In this document: in pieces, positions 1 through 10,144 of the stretch
How positions within the stretch are numbered: the first letter of the stretch is position 1
How the letters are laid out: each line of letters begins with the position of its first letter
Origin: Bradyrhizobium sp. CCGUVB1N3
GTDB lineage: Bacteria; Pseudomonadota; Alphaproteobacteria; Rhizobiales; Xanthobacteraceae
Assembly: GCF_024199925.1 (NCBI RefSeq)
Contig: NZ_JANADR010000001.1
Location: forward strand, 1,240,001-1,304,000
DNA: 64,000 nt
Direction of reading: 5' to 3'
Translations under genes and position numbers: made by a program
Notes under the pieces: generated by a model
Told to the model about the DNA's origin: nothing
The model's input: only the letters and a program-made list of their open reading frames with translations
Database searches by the model: none

Positions 1-1407
<1,407 letters not shown>

Positions 1408-1427
1408 CGGCACCCTCCCTCAACGCT

Positions 1428-3293
1428 TCAAAGGAATCCGATCGAAATCCACGGGAAGATCGCAACGATAATCAATCCTGCGAGCAACGCCAGCAGATAG
1501 CCCCAGATTGGCCTGATGCCCTCGGCGGGGTCAACGCGTCCAATCGCGCAGGCGGCATAGTAGCCGACGCCGAAGGGCGGGGCGAACAGGCCGATGCCCA
1601 TGGCGAGGATGATGACCATGGCATAGTGCACCTCGTGCACGCCGACGGCGCGTGCGATCGGAAACAAAAGCGGCCCGAACAGCACGATGGCCGGAATGCC
1701 TTCCAGGACGCTGCCGAGGATGGTGAAGGCCAGGATCGAGACCGCGATGAAGGAGGCGGAGCCGCCGGGAAGGCCGGTCATCGCGGCCGCGAGCGAGCGC
1801 GAGAAGCCGGATTGCGTCAGGCCCCAGGCCATGCCCGTGGCGGTGCCGATGATCAGCAGGATCGCCCCTGACAGAGCCGCAGTCTCGACCAGCATCGGAA
1901 ACAGCCGTCGCCAGTCGAAGCGGCGGTAGATCAGAAGGCCGACCAGGACGCCATAGACGATGCCGATGGTCGAGACTTCGGTCGCGGTCGCAATGCCCTC
2001 GACCACCGCATAGCGGATCACGAAAGGCAGGGCCAGCGCGGGCAGGGCGATGACGAACGTCTTGCCGATCTCGGAAGCCCTGGCGCGGCGGACATGGCTC
2101 ATGTCCTCGTGACGATAGCGCCACCACACCAGCGTGCAAAGCGTCAGCGCCAGCACAACGCCGGGCAACAGGCCGCCGGTGAACAGTGCCGCGATCGAGA
2201 CGCCCGTGACCGAGCCGATGGTGATCAGCACGAGGCTCGGCGGAATGGTTTCGGTCTGCGCGCCGGTGGCCGCGAGGAGGGCGACGAGATCGCCGGGCTT
2301 GGCGCCGCGCTGCTTCATCTCGGGGAACAAGACCGGCGCGACCGCGGCCATATCGGCCGCCTTGGCACCGGAGATGCCGGAGACCAGGTACATGGCGCCG
2401 ACCAGCACGTAGTGCAGTCCGCCGCGGACATGGCCGAGCAGGCTCGCGAGGAAGGCGACCATGGCCCGCGCCATGCCGGTCATTTCGATCAGCAGCCCCA
2501 GGAACACGAACAGCGGTACCGAGAGCAGGATCAGATGGCTCATGCCCTCGTCCATCCGCCCGACCAGCACCATCACCGGCGTGCGCGTGGTCAGCGCGAG
2601 ATAAAAGCCGAACGCAATGGGAACGCCGGCGAAGACACAGAAGCCGGCAACGCCGACGAAGAAGATCACCAGGTTGAGATTGCCGAGCGGCCGCAAGTAC
2701 GGCTCGGCGAGCCAGAACAAACCAACGACGACGGCAACGGTCACGGCGGCCGTCAGCACGGTCCGATAGTCGGCGGCGCGCAGCAGGCGCAGCACCGCGA
2801 ACGCCGCCATCAGGCAGATGCCGACCGGCAGCGCAGCGGCGCGCCACATGTTCGATATCTGCAGCGCCGGCGTCGTAATGAAGCTTTCCTCATAGGCGTA
2901 ATCGTAGGACGGCCAGGCGATCATCACGAGGAACGCCAACGCGGCGCAGACCGCCACGAGATCGAGATAAGCCCGCATCGCCGGGCTCGCGCTCGCGACG
3001 ATCGCCGTCATGCGCATGTGCTCGGAGCGGCGGAACGCCACCGCCGCGCCCAGCATCGCCAGCCACAGGAACAGGATGGATGCGAGCTCGTCCGACCAGA
3101 CCAGCGGCCGGTGAAAGCCGTAGCGTGCGACGACGCCGGCGAACAGGATGACGATCTCGGCGACGACCAGGATCGCCGCCGGAATCTCGACGATGAAGCC
3201 GAGCACGCGCTCCAGCGAAGCCAGAATCGAAGGTCGGCGAGGGGACTGCACGGTCACCTCGCCCACCACCTCGGTCACCTCGATATGAGCCAT
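1428..3293 (-). CDS. TRAP transporter, fused small (DctQ) and large (DctM) permease
   Basis: Inner-membrane permease of a tripartite ATP-independent periplasmic transporter, 621 aa, which uses an ion gradient to import an organic acid delivered by the DctP-type binding protein. About the first 180 residues form a four-helix DctQ-like domain (WSDELASILFLWLAMLGAAVAFRR is typical). From about residue 205 comes the long DctM domain with many hydrophobic segments (VFLGLLIEMTG, SGISGAKAADMAAVAPVLFPEM, IPPSLVLITIGSVTGVS). Fusion of Q and M in one polypeptide is a known arrangement. It starts 15 bp after dctP stops and ends 20 bp before the ligase begins, so the three are probably one transcript. Confidence 0.93.
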   Translation of the reverse strand: MAHIEVTEVVGEVTVQSPRRPSILASLERVLGFIVEIPAAILVVAEIVILFAGVVARYGFHRPLVWSDELASILFLWLAMLGAAVAFRRSEHMRMTAIVASASPAMRAYLDLVAVCAALAFLVMIAWPSYDYAYEESFITTPALQISNMWRAAALPVGICLMAAFAVLRLLRAADYRTVLTAAVTVAVVVGLFWLAEPYLRPLGNLNLVIFFVGVAGFCVFAGVPIAFGFYLALTTRTPVMVLVGRMDEGMSHLILLSVPLFVFLGLLIEMTGMARAMVAFLASLLGHVRGGLHYVLVGAMYLVSGISGAKAADMAAVAPVLFPEMKQRGAKPGDLVALLAATGAQTETIPPSLVLITIGSVTGVSIAALFTGGLLPGVVLALTLCTLVWWRYRHEDMSHVRRARASEIGKTFVIALPALALPFVIRYAVVEGIATATEVSTIGIVYGVLVGLLIYRRFDWRRLFPMLVETAALSGAILLIIGTATGMAWGLTQSGFSRSLAAAMTGLPGGSASFIAVSILAFTILGSVLEGIPAIVLFGPLLFPIARAVGVHEVHYAMVIILAMGIGLFAPPFGVGYYAACAIGRVDPAEGIRPIWGYLLALLAGLIIVAIFPWISIGFL

Positions 3294-3308
3294 GACGGCC
3301 TTGATGCG

Positions 3309-4328
3309 TTACGACAGCTTGCCGACAGCCTTTTCCAGGAGATCCCAGGCCTGGTCGCCGTACTTGCCCTTCCACTCGGCATAGAAGCCGGCGCTGCGCA
3401 GCTTGTCGCGGAACGGCGCAACCGCAGGCTGGTTGAAGGCCAGGCCTTTGCCCGCCAGCTCCTGCTGGAGATTGGCGTTGAGCTTGGCGGTGTCCTCGCG
3501 CTCCTTGACCGCCGCCGCGTTGATGTTCTTGGCGACGATGGCGCGCACGTCCTGTGGGAGCTTTTCCCAGGCGCGGCGGTTCGCCAGGAACCAGAAGCCG
3601 TCCCACATGTGGTTGGTCAGCAAGCAGTACTTCTGCACCTCGTAGAGTTTTGCGGTCGAGATGATCGCCAGCGGGTTTTCCTGGCCTTCGACGACCTTGG
3701 TCTGGAGCGCCGAATAGACCTCGCTGAAATTGATCGAGGCGGGCGCCGCATCGAACGCCTTGAACATCGAGGTCCACAGCGGCGACACCGGCACGCGGAT
3801 CTTGAAGCCCTTGAGATCGTCCGGACCGTTGATCGGCTTGGTCGACGACGTGGTCTGGCGGAAGCCGTTATCCCAGATCCTGTCCATGACCTCGAGGCCG
3901 GCCTTCTTGATCTCGCCGCGCACATAGGCACCGAGATCGCCGTCCATGGCTTTCCAGACCGTGTCGTAGTCCGGGAACGCGAAGCCGATGCCGTTGATGG
4001 ACGCCGCCGGCACCAGCGTCGCCAGGATCAGGCCGGACAGCGTGAAGAACTCGACGCCGCCGGAGCGGATCTGGCTCAGCATGTCGGTGTCCGAGCCAAG
4101 CTGATTGTTCGGGAAGATCTGGAGGTCGAACCTGCCGCCTGTCTCGCTCTTGATCGTCGCCGCCATCTCCTTGGCGCGGATGTTCAGCGGATGGGTGTCC
4201 GGCAGATTGTTGGCGTATTTGTACGAAAACTCGGCTGTCTGGGCGCGCGCCACATGGGGTGCGCCGATACCGCCCAAAACCGCGGTCGCGGCGGAGGCCT
4301 TGAGAAGCGTGCGTCGGGAAAAGCTCAT
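3309..4328 (-). CDS. TRAP transporter periplasmic solute-binding protein (DctP family)
   Basis: Periplasmic binding protein of 339 aa that captures the substrate for the downstream fused permease. I chose the ATG at 4328 (MSFSRRTLLKASAATAVLGG) because it begins exactly at a twin-arginine-type signal peptide (SRRTLLK, then a hydrophobic stretch ending HVARA) and has GGGAG about 10 nt upstream. An in-frame ATG at 4394 would add 22 residues without signal-peptide character. The mature part shows the DctP pattern, including IRVPVSPLWTSMFKAF and FSEVYSALQTKVVEGQENP. It is the first gene of the minus-strand TRAP-ligase operon and is divergent from the M24 peptidase gene. The ligand is unknown; a carboxylate is likely from the family and the neighbouring CoA ligase. 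Confidence 0.92.
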   Translation of the reverse strand: MSFSRRTLLKASAATAVLGGIGAPHVARAQTAEFSYKYANNLPDTHPLNIRAKEMAATIKSETGGRFDLQIFPNNQLGSDTDMLSQIRSGGVEFFTLSGLILATLVPAASINGIGFAFPDYDTVWKAMDGDLGAYVRGEIKKAGLEVMDRIWDNGFRQTTSSTKPINGPDDLKGFKIRVPVSPLWTSMFKAFDAAPASINFSEVYSALQTKVVEGQENPLAIISTAKLYEVQKYCLLTNHMWDGFWFLANRRAWEKLPQDVRAIVAKNINAAAVKEREDTAKLNANLQQELAGKGLAFNQPAVAPFRDKLRSAGFYAEWKGKYGDQAWDLLEKAVGKLS

Positions 4329-4560
4329 CGGGGGTTTGCTCCCAAAAGGTTTGTTGTTGTTCTGAGATGCAAACCTATACGGACGGAAGGCCATGAGGTC
4401 ATCTGCGATCTCGCGAGGTGTCGCTTATTGCAGCCGAGCCAAGTCGCGGCAACATCGGCGTTCGCAAGGTGCGGGCTTCCGTCAAAATCCGCAAAACAAC
4501 CCCATGCAAAGTAGCGGCTGATAGCTGATACCAAGCTCGGCGGCTGCGACGATTTGAGGG

Positions 4561-4640
4561 CTAAACCAAATGCGTGCTGTTAGGAATTCCACCTAAATAT
4601 CTGATCTAATTAGATATAAAAATATTCCATAATATACCTT
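4561..4640. promoter_or_regulatory. AT-rich divergent control region with palindromes
   Basis: The 454-bp gap between dctP (minus) and the M24 peptidase (plus) holds no other gene that I can support. This stretch is strikingly AT-rich for the window. It contains a perfect 12-bp palindrome ATCTAATTAGAT at 4604-4615 and a GGAATTCC palindrome at 4583-4590, followed by TATAAAAATATTCC and AATATACC, which could supply a -10 box. It probably carries the promoters of both divergent units and an operator for a local regulator. The regulator gene is not in the window next to it. Confidence 0.5.
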
Positions 4641-4782
4641 ATGCGAATTACGGATATGGGTGTGCAGATCAGGCGCGACGACAATTCTGAGGCTACCCAG
4701 AACCCCGCACCCGGCCCAGAGTTGTGCAAGCGAAGCGCGAAGTACACAGGCGCCAAACACCGTCGCTCATGGGAGGTCCATC

Positions 4783-5979
4783 ATGCAGGAGGATGTCGCC
4801 AGCGGAGCCGACTCGCGCGCCATTCCATTCGATGCCGCCAAGCTCGACCGTCTGATGGAGGCCGCGGGCCTCGACGTCCTGATCGCGACCTCAAAGCACA
4901 ACGTGCAGTACCTGCTCGGCGCCGAGCGCGCGATCTTCTTCGACTACATGGACGCGATGGGCGTCAGCCGCTACCTGCCGGTCCTGGTTTACCCCAAGGG
5001 CGCGCCCGACAAGGCCATCTATATCGGGCATCGCCTCGAGACCCATCAGCGCGCCGTAGCGCCGCCCTGGGTGGCACAGGTGCGGACCGAGTCCAGCGGT
5101 TCGGTCGATGCGGTGACGCGCGCCGTTGCCGCCCTGAAGGGCGCCGGCGTGCCGATGAATCGGGTCGGGGTCGAGATGGCATTCCTGCCCATGGACGCAG
5201 GGTGGGCGCTGGTCGACGCCCTGCCCGATGCCGAGATCAAGGATGCGCTGCTGGTGCTGGAGCGTTTGCGCGCGGTCAAGTCGGCGGCGGAGCTTGCCAA
5301 GCTCAAGACGGCATCGGAGCTCGTCATCGCCTCCATGCTGGAGGTGATTTCGAAGCACGGTCCGGGCACGACCAAGCAGCAGCTGTCCGACGCCTTGCGC
5401 ATCGCGGAGGCCCAGCGCGGGCTGACCTTTGAGTATTGCCTGCTTGCCTGCGGCAACAGCCACAACCGGGCGCCGTCGCCGCAGCGCTGGGAGCAAGGCG
5501 ACGTGCTCTCGCTCGACTCGGGCGGCAATTACCATGGCTATATCGGCGACCTCGCCCGCATGGCCGTGCTGGGCGAGCCGGACGCCGAGTTGAAGGACCT
5601 GCTGGCCGAGATCGAGGCCGTCCAGCGCGCCGCCTTTGGCGTCGTCCGGCCGGGCGCGCTTGGCGGCGCGATCTATGCCGCGGCCGAGCAAGAGCTCGCC
5701 AAGATCAGCCAGCGGGACTGCACGGACTTCCTGGCTCACGGCATGGGTCTGGTCAGCCACGAGGCCCCTCGCCTGACCGCCAAGGGTCCGGTGCCCTATG
5801 ACGATCCCGACGCGCGGCTGCCGCTGGAGGTCGGCATGGTGGTGTCGATCGAGACCACGATGAAGCATCCCAAGCGCGGCTTCATCAAGCTCGAGGACAC
5901 CGTCGCGGTGACGCCGACGGGCTACGAGATCTTTGGCGAGGGCGGCCGCGGGTGGAATCTTGGCGGCAGTGCGCCTTAG
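4783..5979 (+). CDS. M24 family metallopeptidase (Xaa-Pro aminopeptidase / creatinase-like)
   Basis: 398-aa cytoplasmic protein with a creatinase-type N-terminal domain (residues about 15-150) and a pita-bread M24 domain. All five metal ligands of the family can be placed: Asp245 and Asp256 (LSLDSGGNYHGYIGD), His319 (AHGMGLVSHEAP), Glu357 (SIETTMKHP) and Glu371 (KLEDTVAV). An active dinuclear metal hydrolase is therefore expected. Family members cleave Xaa-Pro peptides, but also creatine or ectoine derivatives. The start at 4783 has a clear GGGAGG seven bases upstream; an in-frame start at 4660 lacks one. It is transcribed away from the TRAP operon and may share its control region and perhaps its substrate pathway. 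Confidence 0.88.
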   Translation: MQEDVASGADSRAIPFDAAKLDRLMEAAGLDVLIATSKHNVQYLLGAERAIFFDYMDAMGVSRYLPVLVYPKGAPDKAIYIGHRLETHQRAVAPPWVAQVRTESSGSVDAVTRAVAALKGAGVPMNRVGVEMAFLPMDAGWALVDALPDAEIKDALLVLERLRAVKSAAELAKLKTASELVIASMLEVISKHGPGTTKQQLSDALRIAEAQRGLTFEYCLLACGNSHNRAPSPQRWEQGDVLSLDSGGNYHGYIGDLARMAVLGEPDAELKDLLAEIEAVQRAAFGVVRPGALGGAIYAAAEQELAKISQRDCTDFLAHGMGLVSHEAPRLTAKGPVPYDDPDARLPLEVGMVVSIETTMKHPKRGFIKLEDTVAVTPTGYEIFGEGGRGWNLGGSAP

Positions 5980-6125
5980 CCGCGGCGCTCCGATATTGGT
6001 TCGGTCCCACAATGGTCTCTCTCCGCCTGGCAACGTCCGTCTCAACGACGATTGCCGTTTGCCGACGACGTCGAACTCTCGATGCGGACGCGTTGAGCTC
6101 GCGATGGCGAACTGGAGGCCGATCG

Positions 6126-7103
6126 TTAAGCCGCCTGAGATTCCAGGAAACGCTCGGCGTAGTGGCAGGCGACGAGGCGACCGTCGAGCGGGCGCAAGGG
6201 GGGACGCTGCCCGCGGCAGAGGTCGGTCACATGGGGACAGCGGGTCGAGAAGACGCAGCCCTTTGGTGGATCGAGCGGCGAAGGCACCTCGCCCTTCGGC
6301 ACGATACGCTGGCGTTTGCGGCCAAGGCCCGGCGTCGCGTCGAGCAATGCCAGCGCATAGGGATGCAGCGGCCGTGCAAAGATGCGCTCTTTCGGTCCGT
6401 GCTCTACTGCGATTCCCAGATACATGATCATCACGTCATCTGCGATGTGACGTACCACGCCGAGATCGTGCGAGATGAAGAGGTAAGCCAGCCCCAGTTC
6501 GCGCTGGAGATCGACCAGGAGGTTGATAACCTGCGCCTGCACCGACATGTCGAGCGCGGAGACCGGTTCGTCGGCAACCAGCAGCTTCGGCCGCAACATC
6601 AGGGCGCGCGCGATCGCGACGCGCTGACGCTGGCCGCCCGAGAACATGTGCGGATAGCGGCCATATTGCTCCGGCCGCAGCCCAACCCTCGCCATCATGT
6701 CGAGCGCCTGCGCCCGACGCTCCTGCTTCGAGAGCTTGGTGTTGATGATCAGCGGCTCTTCCAGTATGGCGCCGACGCGCTTACGCGGGTTGAGCGACCC
6801 ATAGGGGTTTTGAAACACGATCTGGACGGCCCGGCGCAACGTCTGTGCGGCGCTGGCCGAAGGATTGACCGCACCCACCCCATCGAGCATCAACGTGCCG
6901 GCGCTCGGCTTCTCGATGAGCGTCACCAGCCTTGCGAGCGTCGACTTGCCGCAACCGGATTCGCCGACGATCGCCAGCGTCTTGCCGGCCTCAAGCGCGA
7001 ACGATACTCCGCCCACGGCCTGCAGATGCGCCCGGGCGCGGAACCAGCCCTGCTTGATCTCGTAACTGCGCTTGAGATCGGTGGCGGTGACAAGCGCCGT
7101 CAT
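6126..7103 (-). CDS. dppF: Dipeptide/oligopeptide ABC transporter ATP-binding protein (DppF type)
   Basis: 325-aa ATPase, the last gene of a five-gene peptide-uptake operon. Walker [14 protein letters not shown]-loop [12 protein letters not shown], signature [15 protein letters not shown] and Walker [13 protein letters not shown] are all intact. The C-terminal oligopeptide-transporter extension is present with its cysteine cluster ([16 protein letters not shown], then CHY), which in this family can hold an iron-sulfur cluster. The start ATG at 7103 overlaps the stop of dppD by 4 bp (ATGA), implying translational coupling. A longer in-frame reading to 7274 runs back into dppD and was not used. 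Confidence 0.93.
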   Translation of the reverse strand: MTALVTATDLKRSYEIKQGWFRARAHLQAVGGVSFALEAGKTLAIVGESGCGKSTLARLVTLIEKPSAGTLMLDGVGAVNPSASAAQTLRRAVQIVFQNPYGSLNPRKRVGAILEEPLIINTKLSKQERRAQALDMMARVGLRPEQYGRYPHMFSGGQRQRVAIARALMLRPKLLVADEPVSALDMSVQAQVINLLVDLQRELGLAYLFISHDLGVVRHIADDVMIMYLGIAVEHGPKERIFARPLHPYALALLDATPGLGRKRQRIVPKGEVPSPLDPPKGCVFSTRCPHVTDLCRGQRPPLRPLDGRLVACHYAERFLESQAA

Positions 7104-8137
7104 GACACGGTCTCGCGCTTTGGGATCGACGCCCCGCCCTCGCCGGCCCGATCGGCCGCGATGCGTTCGTCCCGTGTCGGATCGCCGAGCGGATAATGAC
7201 AACGGATCAGGCCGTCCATCCAGGGACGCAGGTCGGGACGCGCCTTGTCGGCCAGCGGCGTTGCATGGATGCAACGCGGATTAAACAGGCACCCGCGCGG
7301 CCGATCGTAAACCCCGGGCACCACGCCTGGAATGGTGGCGAGCCGTCCGCCGTCGCTCGCCTCAGGGCGTGCCGCCAGCAATGCGGACGTATAGGGATGC
7401 TGCGGCGACGCGAACAGGCTTTGCGTCGGGCGCTGCTCCATGATCTGCCCCGCATACATTACTGCGACGCGCTCGGTCGTGTCCGAGACCACGCCCATGT
7501 TGTGCGTGATCAGGATCAGCGCCATGCCGCGATCGCGTTGCAGGGACAGCAGAAGATCGAGAATCTGCGCCTGGATGGTGACATCGAGCGCTGTCGTCGG
7601 CTCGTCGGCGATCAGGAGCTTCGGATTGCAGGCGATCGCCATCGCGATCATGACGCGCTGGTTCATGCCGCCCGAGAGCTGGTGCGGATAGGCGGACAGC
7701 CGCTTCTCCGGGGCCGGAATGCCGACTTGCTCGAGGAGCTCGACCACGCGCCGCCGCGCGGCCTTGCGATCCATCCCTTCGTGGATGTGCAATGTCTCGG
7801 CCAGCTGATAGCCGATAGTGAAGGAGGGATTGAGCGACGTCGTCGGCTCCTGGAAGATCATCGCGACGTCCTTGCCCGTGAGCGCGCGCCGCTCGCGATC
7901 GGTCAAGGTCAGGAGATCCCTCCCCTCGAACAGCAGCCTGTCGGCCGTAACACGCCCCGGATAGGCCACAAGCCCCATCAGGGCCAACATGGTGACGCTC
8001 TTGCCGGATCCGGATTCTCCGACGATCCCCAGCACCTCGCCTCTTTCGAGCGCGATGCTGACGCCATCCACTGCGCGCACCATCCCGCTCTGCGAGGGAA
8101 ACGCGACCGATAGATTTTCGATCTCGAGGAGCGGCAT
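7100..8137 (-). CDS. dppD: Dipeptide/oligopeptide ABC transporter ATP-binding protein (DppD type)
   Basis: 345-aa ATPase that pairs with DppF to power peptide uptake through DppB/DppC. Walker [15 protein letters not shown]-loop [12 protein letters not shown], signature [14 protein letters not shown] and Walker [13 protein letters not shown] are readable, followed by the C-terminal cysteine motif [20 protein letters not shown] prefer the ATG at 8137 ([11 protein letters not shown]), which matches the usual start of the family. A TTG at 8152 overlapping the dppC stop would add five residues and cannot be excluded. Spacing to both neighbours is overlapping or nearly so, so the operon is compact. 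Confidence 0.92.
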   Translation of the reverse strand: MPLLEIENLSVAFPSQSGMVRAVDGVSIALERGEVLGIVGESGSGKSVTMLALMGLVAYPGRVTADRLLFEGRDLLTLTDRERRALTGKDVAMIFQEPTTSLNPSFTIGYQLAETLHIHEGMDRKAARRRVVELLEQVGIPAPEKRLSAYPHQLSGGMNQRVMIAMAIACNPKLLIADEPTTALDVTIQAQILDLLLSLQRDRGMALILITHNMGVVSDTTERVAVMYAGQIMEQRPTQSLFASPQHPYTSALLAARPEASDGGRLATIPGVVPGVYDRPRGCLFNPRCIHATPLADKARPDLRPWMDGLIRCHYPLGDPTRDERIAADRAGEGGASIPKRETVS

Positions 8138-8148
8138 CGGATCGTCTT

Positions 8149-9054
8149 TCAACGCTTGAGCTTGGGGTCTAGCGCGTCACGCAGTCCGTCGCCGAGAAGG
8201 TTGAAGGCCAGCACGGTTACGAGGATCGCCAAGCCTGGAAGCGTGACGACCCACCAGGCCCGCAGCACAAATTCGCGCGCATCCGCCAGCATGGTCCCCC
8301 ATTCGGGCAAGGGCGGCTGCGCACCGAGACCGAGAAAGCCGAGCGCGGCCGCGTCCAGGATCGCCGTCGAAATGCCGAGCGTCGCCTGGACAATCAGCGG
8401 CGCAGTGCAGTTCGGCAATACCTCCTTGAACATCAATCGGAGCCGGCCGGCACCCGCGACTTTGGCCGCGGTGATGTAATCCTTCGAGACTTCGCTGATC
8501 ACGGCGGCGCGCGCAATCCGCACATAGTGCGGCAAGAGCACGATCGCGACCGCCAGCATGGCATTCATCAGGCCGGGCCCAAGGATCGCGACGATCACGA
8601 TCGCGAGCAAAAGGCTTGGCAGCGTCAACGTGATGTCCATCAGCCGCATGATCGCGATTTCGATGACGCCGCGAAAAAAACCCGCCACCAGCCCAAGGAT
8701 CGTCCCGGCGACCACCGACAGCGTCACGACCGCGATTCCGATCAGAAGCGAAAGCCTTGCTCCGTGAATAAGGCGGGAAAGAATATCGCGGCCGATGGCG
8801 TCGGTGCCGAGCGGATAGGCGATCGATCCACCCTGCTGCCAGAACGGAGGTTTCAGAAAGGCCGCATTGTTGGTGATGATCGGGGAATGCGGCGCAACCA
8901 AATCGGCGAAAAGTGCAACGAGGATCAGAACCATGATCACTGCTAGACCCATCACGGCGCCGACATTTGCCTTGAAATCGAACCAGAATTCCAACAGCGG
9001 ATGCGGCGGAGCGGCGGCTGCGACGACGGGGTTTTCGAGGACTTCGGCGGTCAT
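8149..9054 (-). CDS. dppC: Dipeptide ABC transporter permease (DppC type)
   Basis: 301-aa inner-membrane permease with a long N-terminal segment before the first helix (about residues 30-50) and five further helices. It carries the binding-protein-dependent transport motif region around [25 protein letters not shown], the cytoplasmic EAA loop that contacts the ATPases. The family hallmark [19 protein letters not shown] is present. The start at 9054 (MTAEVLENP) overlaps the dppB stop as ATGA. A longer reading of the frame upstream only shadows dppB. Confidence 0.93.
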   Translation of the reverse strand: MTAEVLENPVVAAAAPPHPLLEFWFDFKANVGAVMGLAVIMVLILVALFADLVAPHSPIITNNAAFLKPPFWQQGGSIAYPLGTDAIGRDILSRLIHGARLSLLIGIAVVTLSVVAGTILGLVAGFFRGVIEIAIMRLMDITLTLPSLLLAIVIVAILGPGLMNAMLAVAIVLLPHYVRIARAAVISEVSKDYITAAKVAGAGRLRLMFKEVLPNCTAPLIVQATLGISTAILDAAALGFLGLGAQPPLPEWGTMLADAREFVLRAWWVVTLPGLAILVTVLAFNLLGDGLRDALDPKLKR

Positions 9055-10061
9055 CTTGTGTACCGGATGCGGGGATTGATCAGCCCGTAGGTGACGTCGA
9101 CCAGCAGATTGACGATCATGACGATCGCGCCGATCAACAGCGTGCCGCCCTGCAACACCGGATAGTCGCGACGGTTGATACCCTCGATCAGCCATTTGCC
9201 CACGCCGGGCCAGGAGAAGATGGTTTCCGTGAGGATCGCGCCAGTAAACAGGACGCCGACCTGCAGCCCGATCACCGTCACCACCGGAATCAGCGCATTG
9301 CGCAGCGCATGAATCGCGATCACCCGGAAACGCGGCAACCCCTTGGCGCGGGCGGTGCGGATGTAATCTTCGCCCAGGACCTCCAGCATGGCGGACCGCG
9401 TCATGCGGGCGATCACGGCGAGCGGCACGGTGCCGAGCACGATCGTCGGCAGCACGAGATGTGACAAGGCCGAACGAAACGCGCCGAAATCGCCGTCCAG
9501 CAGCGTATCGATCAGCAGGAAACCGGTCACTGGTTCGATGAAGTATTGCACCGCGATCCGGCCCGACACGGGAGTCCATCCAAGCTGTACCGAAAAAAGC
9601 AGGATCAACAGCAATCCCCACCAGAAAATCGGCATCGAATACCCGGTGAGCGATATCCCCATCACGCCATGATCGAAGATGGAGTTGCGGCGAACCGCGG
9701 CGATGATGCCGGCCGGCAATCCGAGGCACAATGCAAACAGGATCGCGCAAACAGACAGCTCGATCGTTGCCGGGAACAGCATCCGAAATTCAGAGATCAC
9801 TGGCTCATGGGTGACGATCGAGCGGCCGAGGTCGCCATGCGCCATCCGTGACAGATAGAGGCCGTACTGGACCAAAACGGGCTGATCGAAGCCGTAGTCA
9901 GCGCGCAATTGCGCGAGCCGGGCCGGATCGATGCCGCGTTCGCCCGCCATGGTCTCGATGGGATCGCCGGGTATCAAGCGGATCAGCACGAACACAAGCA
10001 ACGTGATCCCGATGAAGGTCGGAACCACGAGACTCAGTCGGGTAAGAGTGAACCGGAGCAC
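9051..10061 (-). CDS. dppB: Dipeptide ABC transporter permease (DppB type)
   Basis: 336-aa inner-membrane permease, partner of DppC. The N-terminal helix LTRLSLVVPTFIGITLLVFVLIRLIPGDP is typical, and the EAA loop is seen at EDYIRTARAKGLPRFRVIAIHALRNALIPV. I chose the GTG at 10061 because translation then begins MLRFTLTRL, the usual start of the family, and GAGGA lies six bases upstream. An ATG at 10076 would add five residues. It sits 83 bp downstream of dppA, a larger gap than elsewhere in the operon, as is common after the abundant binding-protein gene. Confidence 0.92.
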   Translation of the reverse strand: MLRFTLTRLSLVVPTFIGITLLVFVLIRLIPGDPIETMAGERGIDPARLAQLRADYGFDQPVLVQYGLYLSRMAHGDLGRSIVTHEPVISEFRMLFPATIELSVCAILFALCLGLPAGIIAAVRRNSIFDHGVMGISLTGYSMPIFWWGLLLILLFSVQLGWTPVSGRIAVQYFIEPVTGFLLIDTLLDGDFGAFRSALSHLVLPTIVLGTVPLAVIARMTRSAMLEVLGEDYIRTARAKGLPRFRVIAIHALRNALIPVVTVIGLQVGVLFTGAILTETIFSWPGVGKWLIEGINRRDYPVLQGGTLLIGAIVMIVNLLVDVTYGLINPRIRYTR

Positions 10062-10144
10062 GCCGTCCTCAGTCATCTCGAAGGAAGGAGAAGGGCAAAA
10101 GAGCGCGGGAGCGGCGAAGGCCACTCCCCCGCTCTGGTCTTCCT

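Noticed and set aside
2094..4514. Plus-strand open frame of 806 codons over the TRAP genes
   Set aside because: Very long but low-complexity and antisense to well-supported transporter genes; no domain recognisable.
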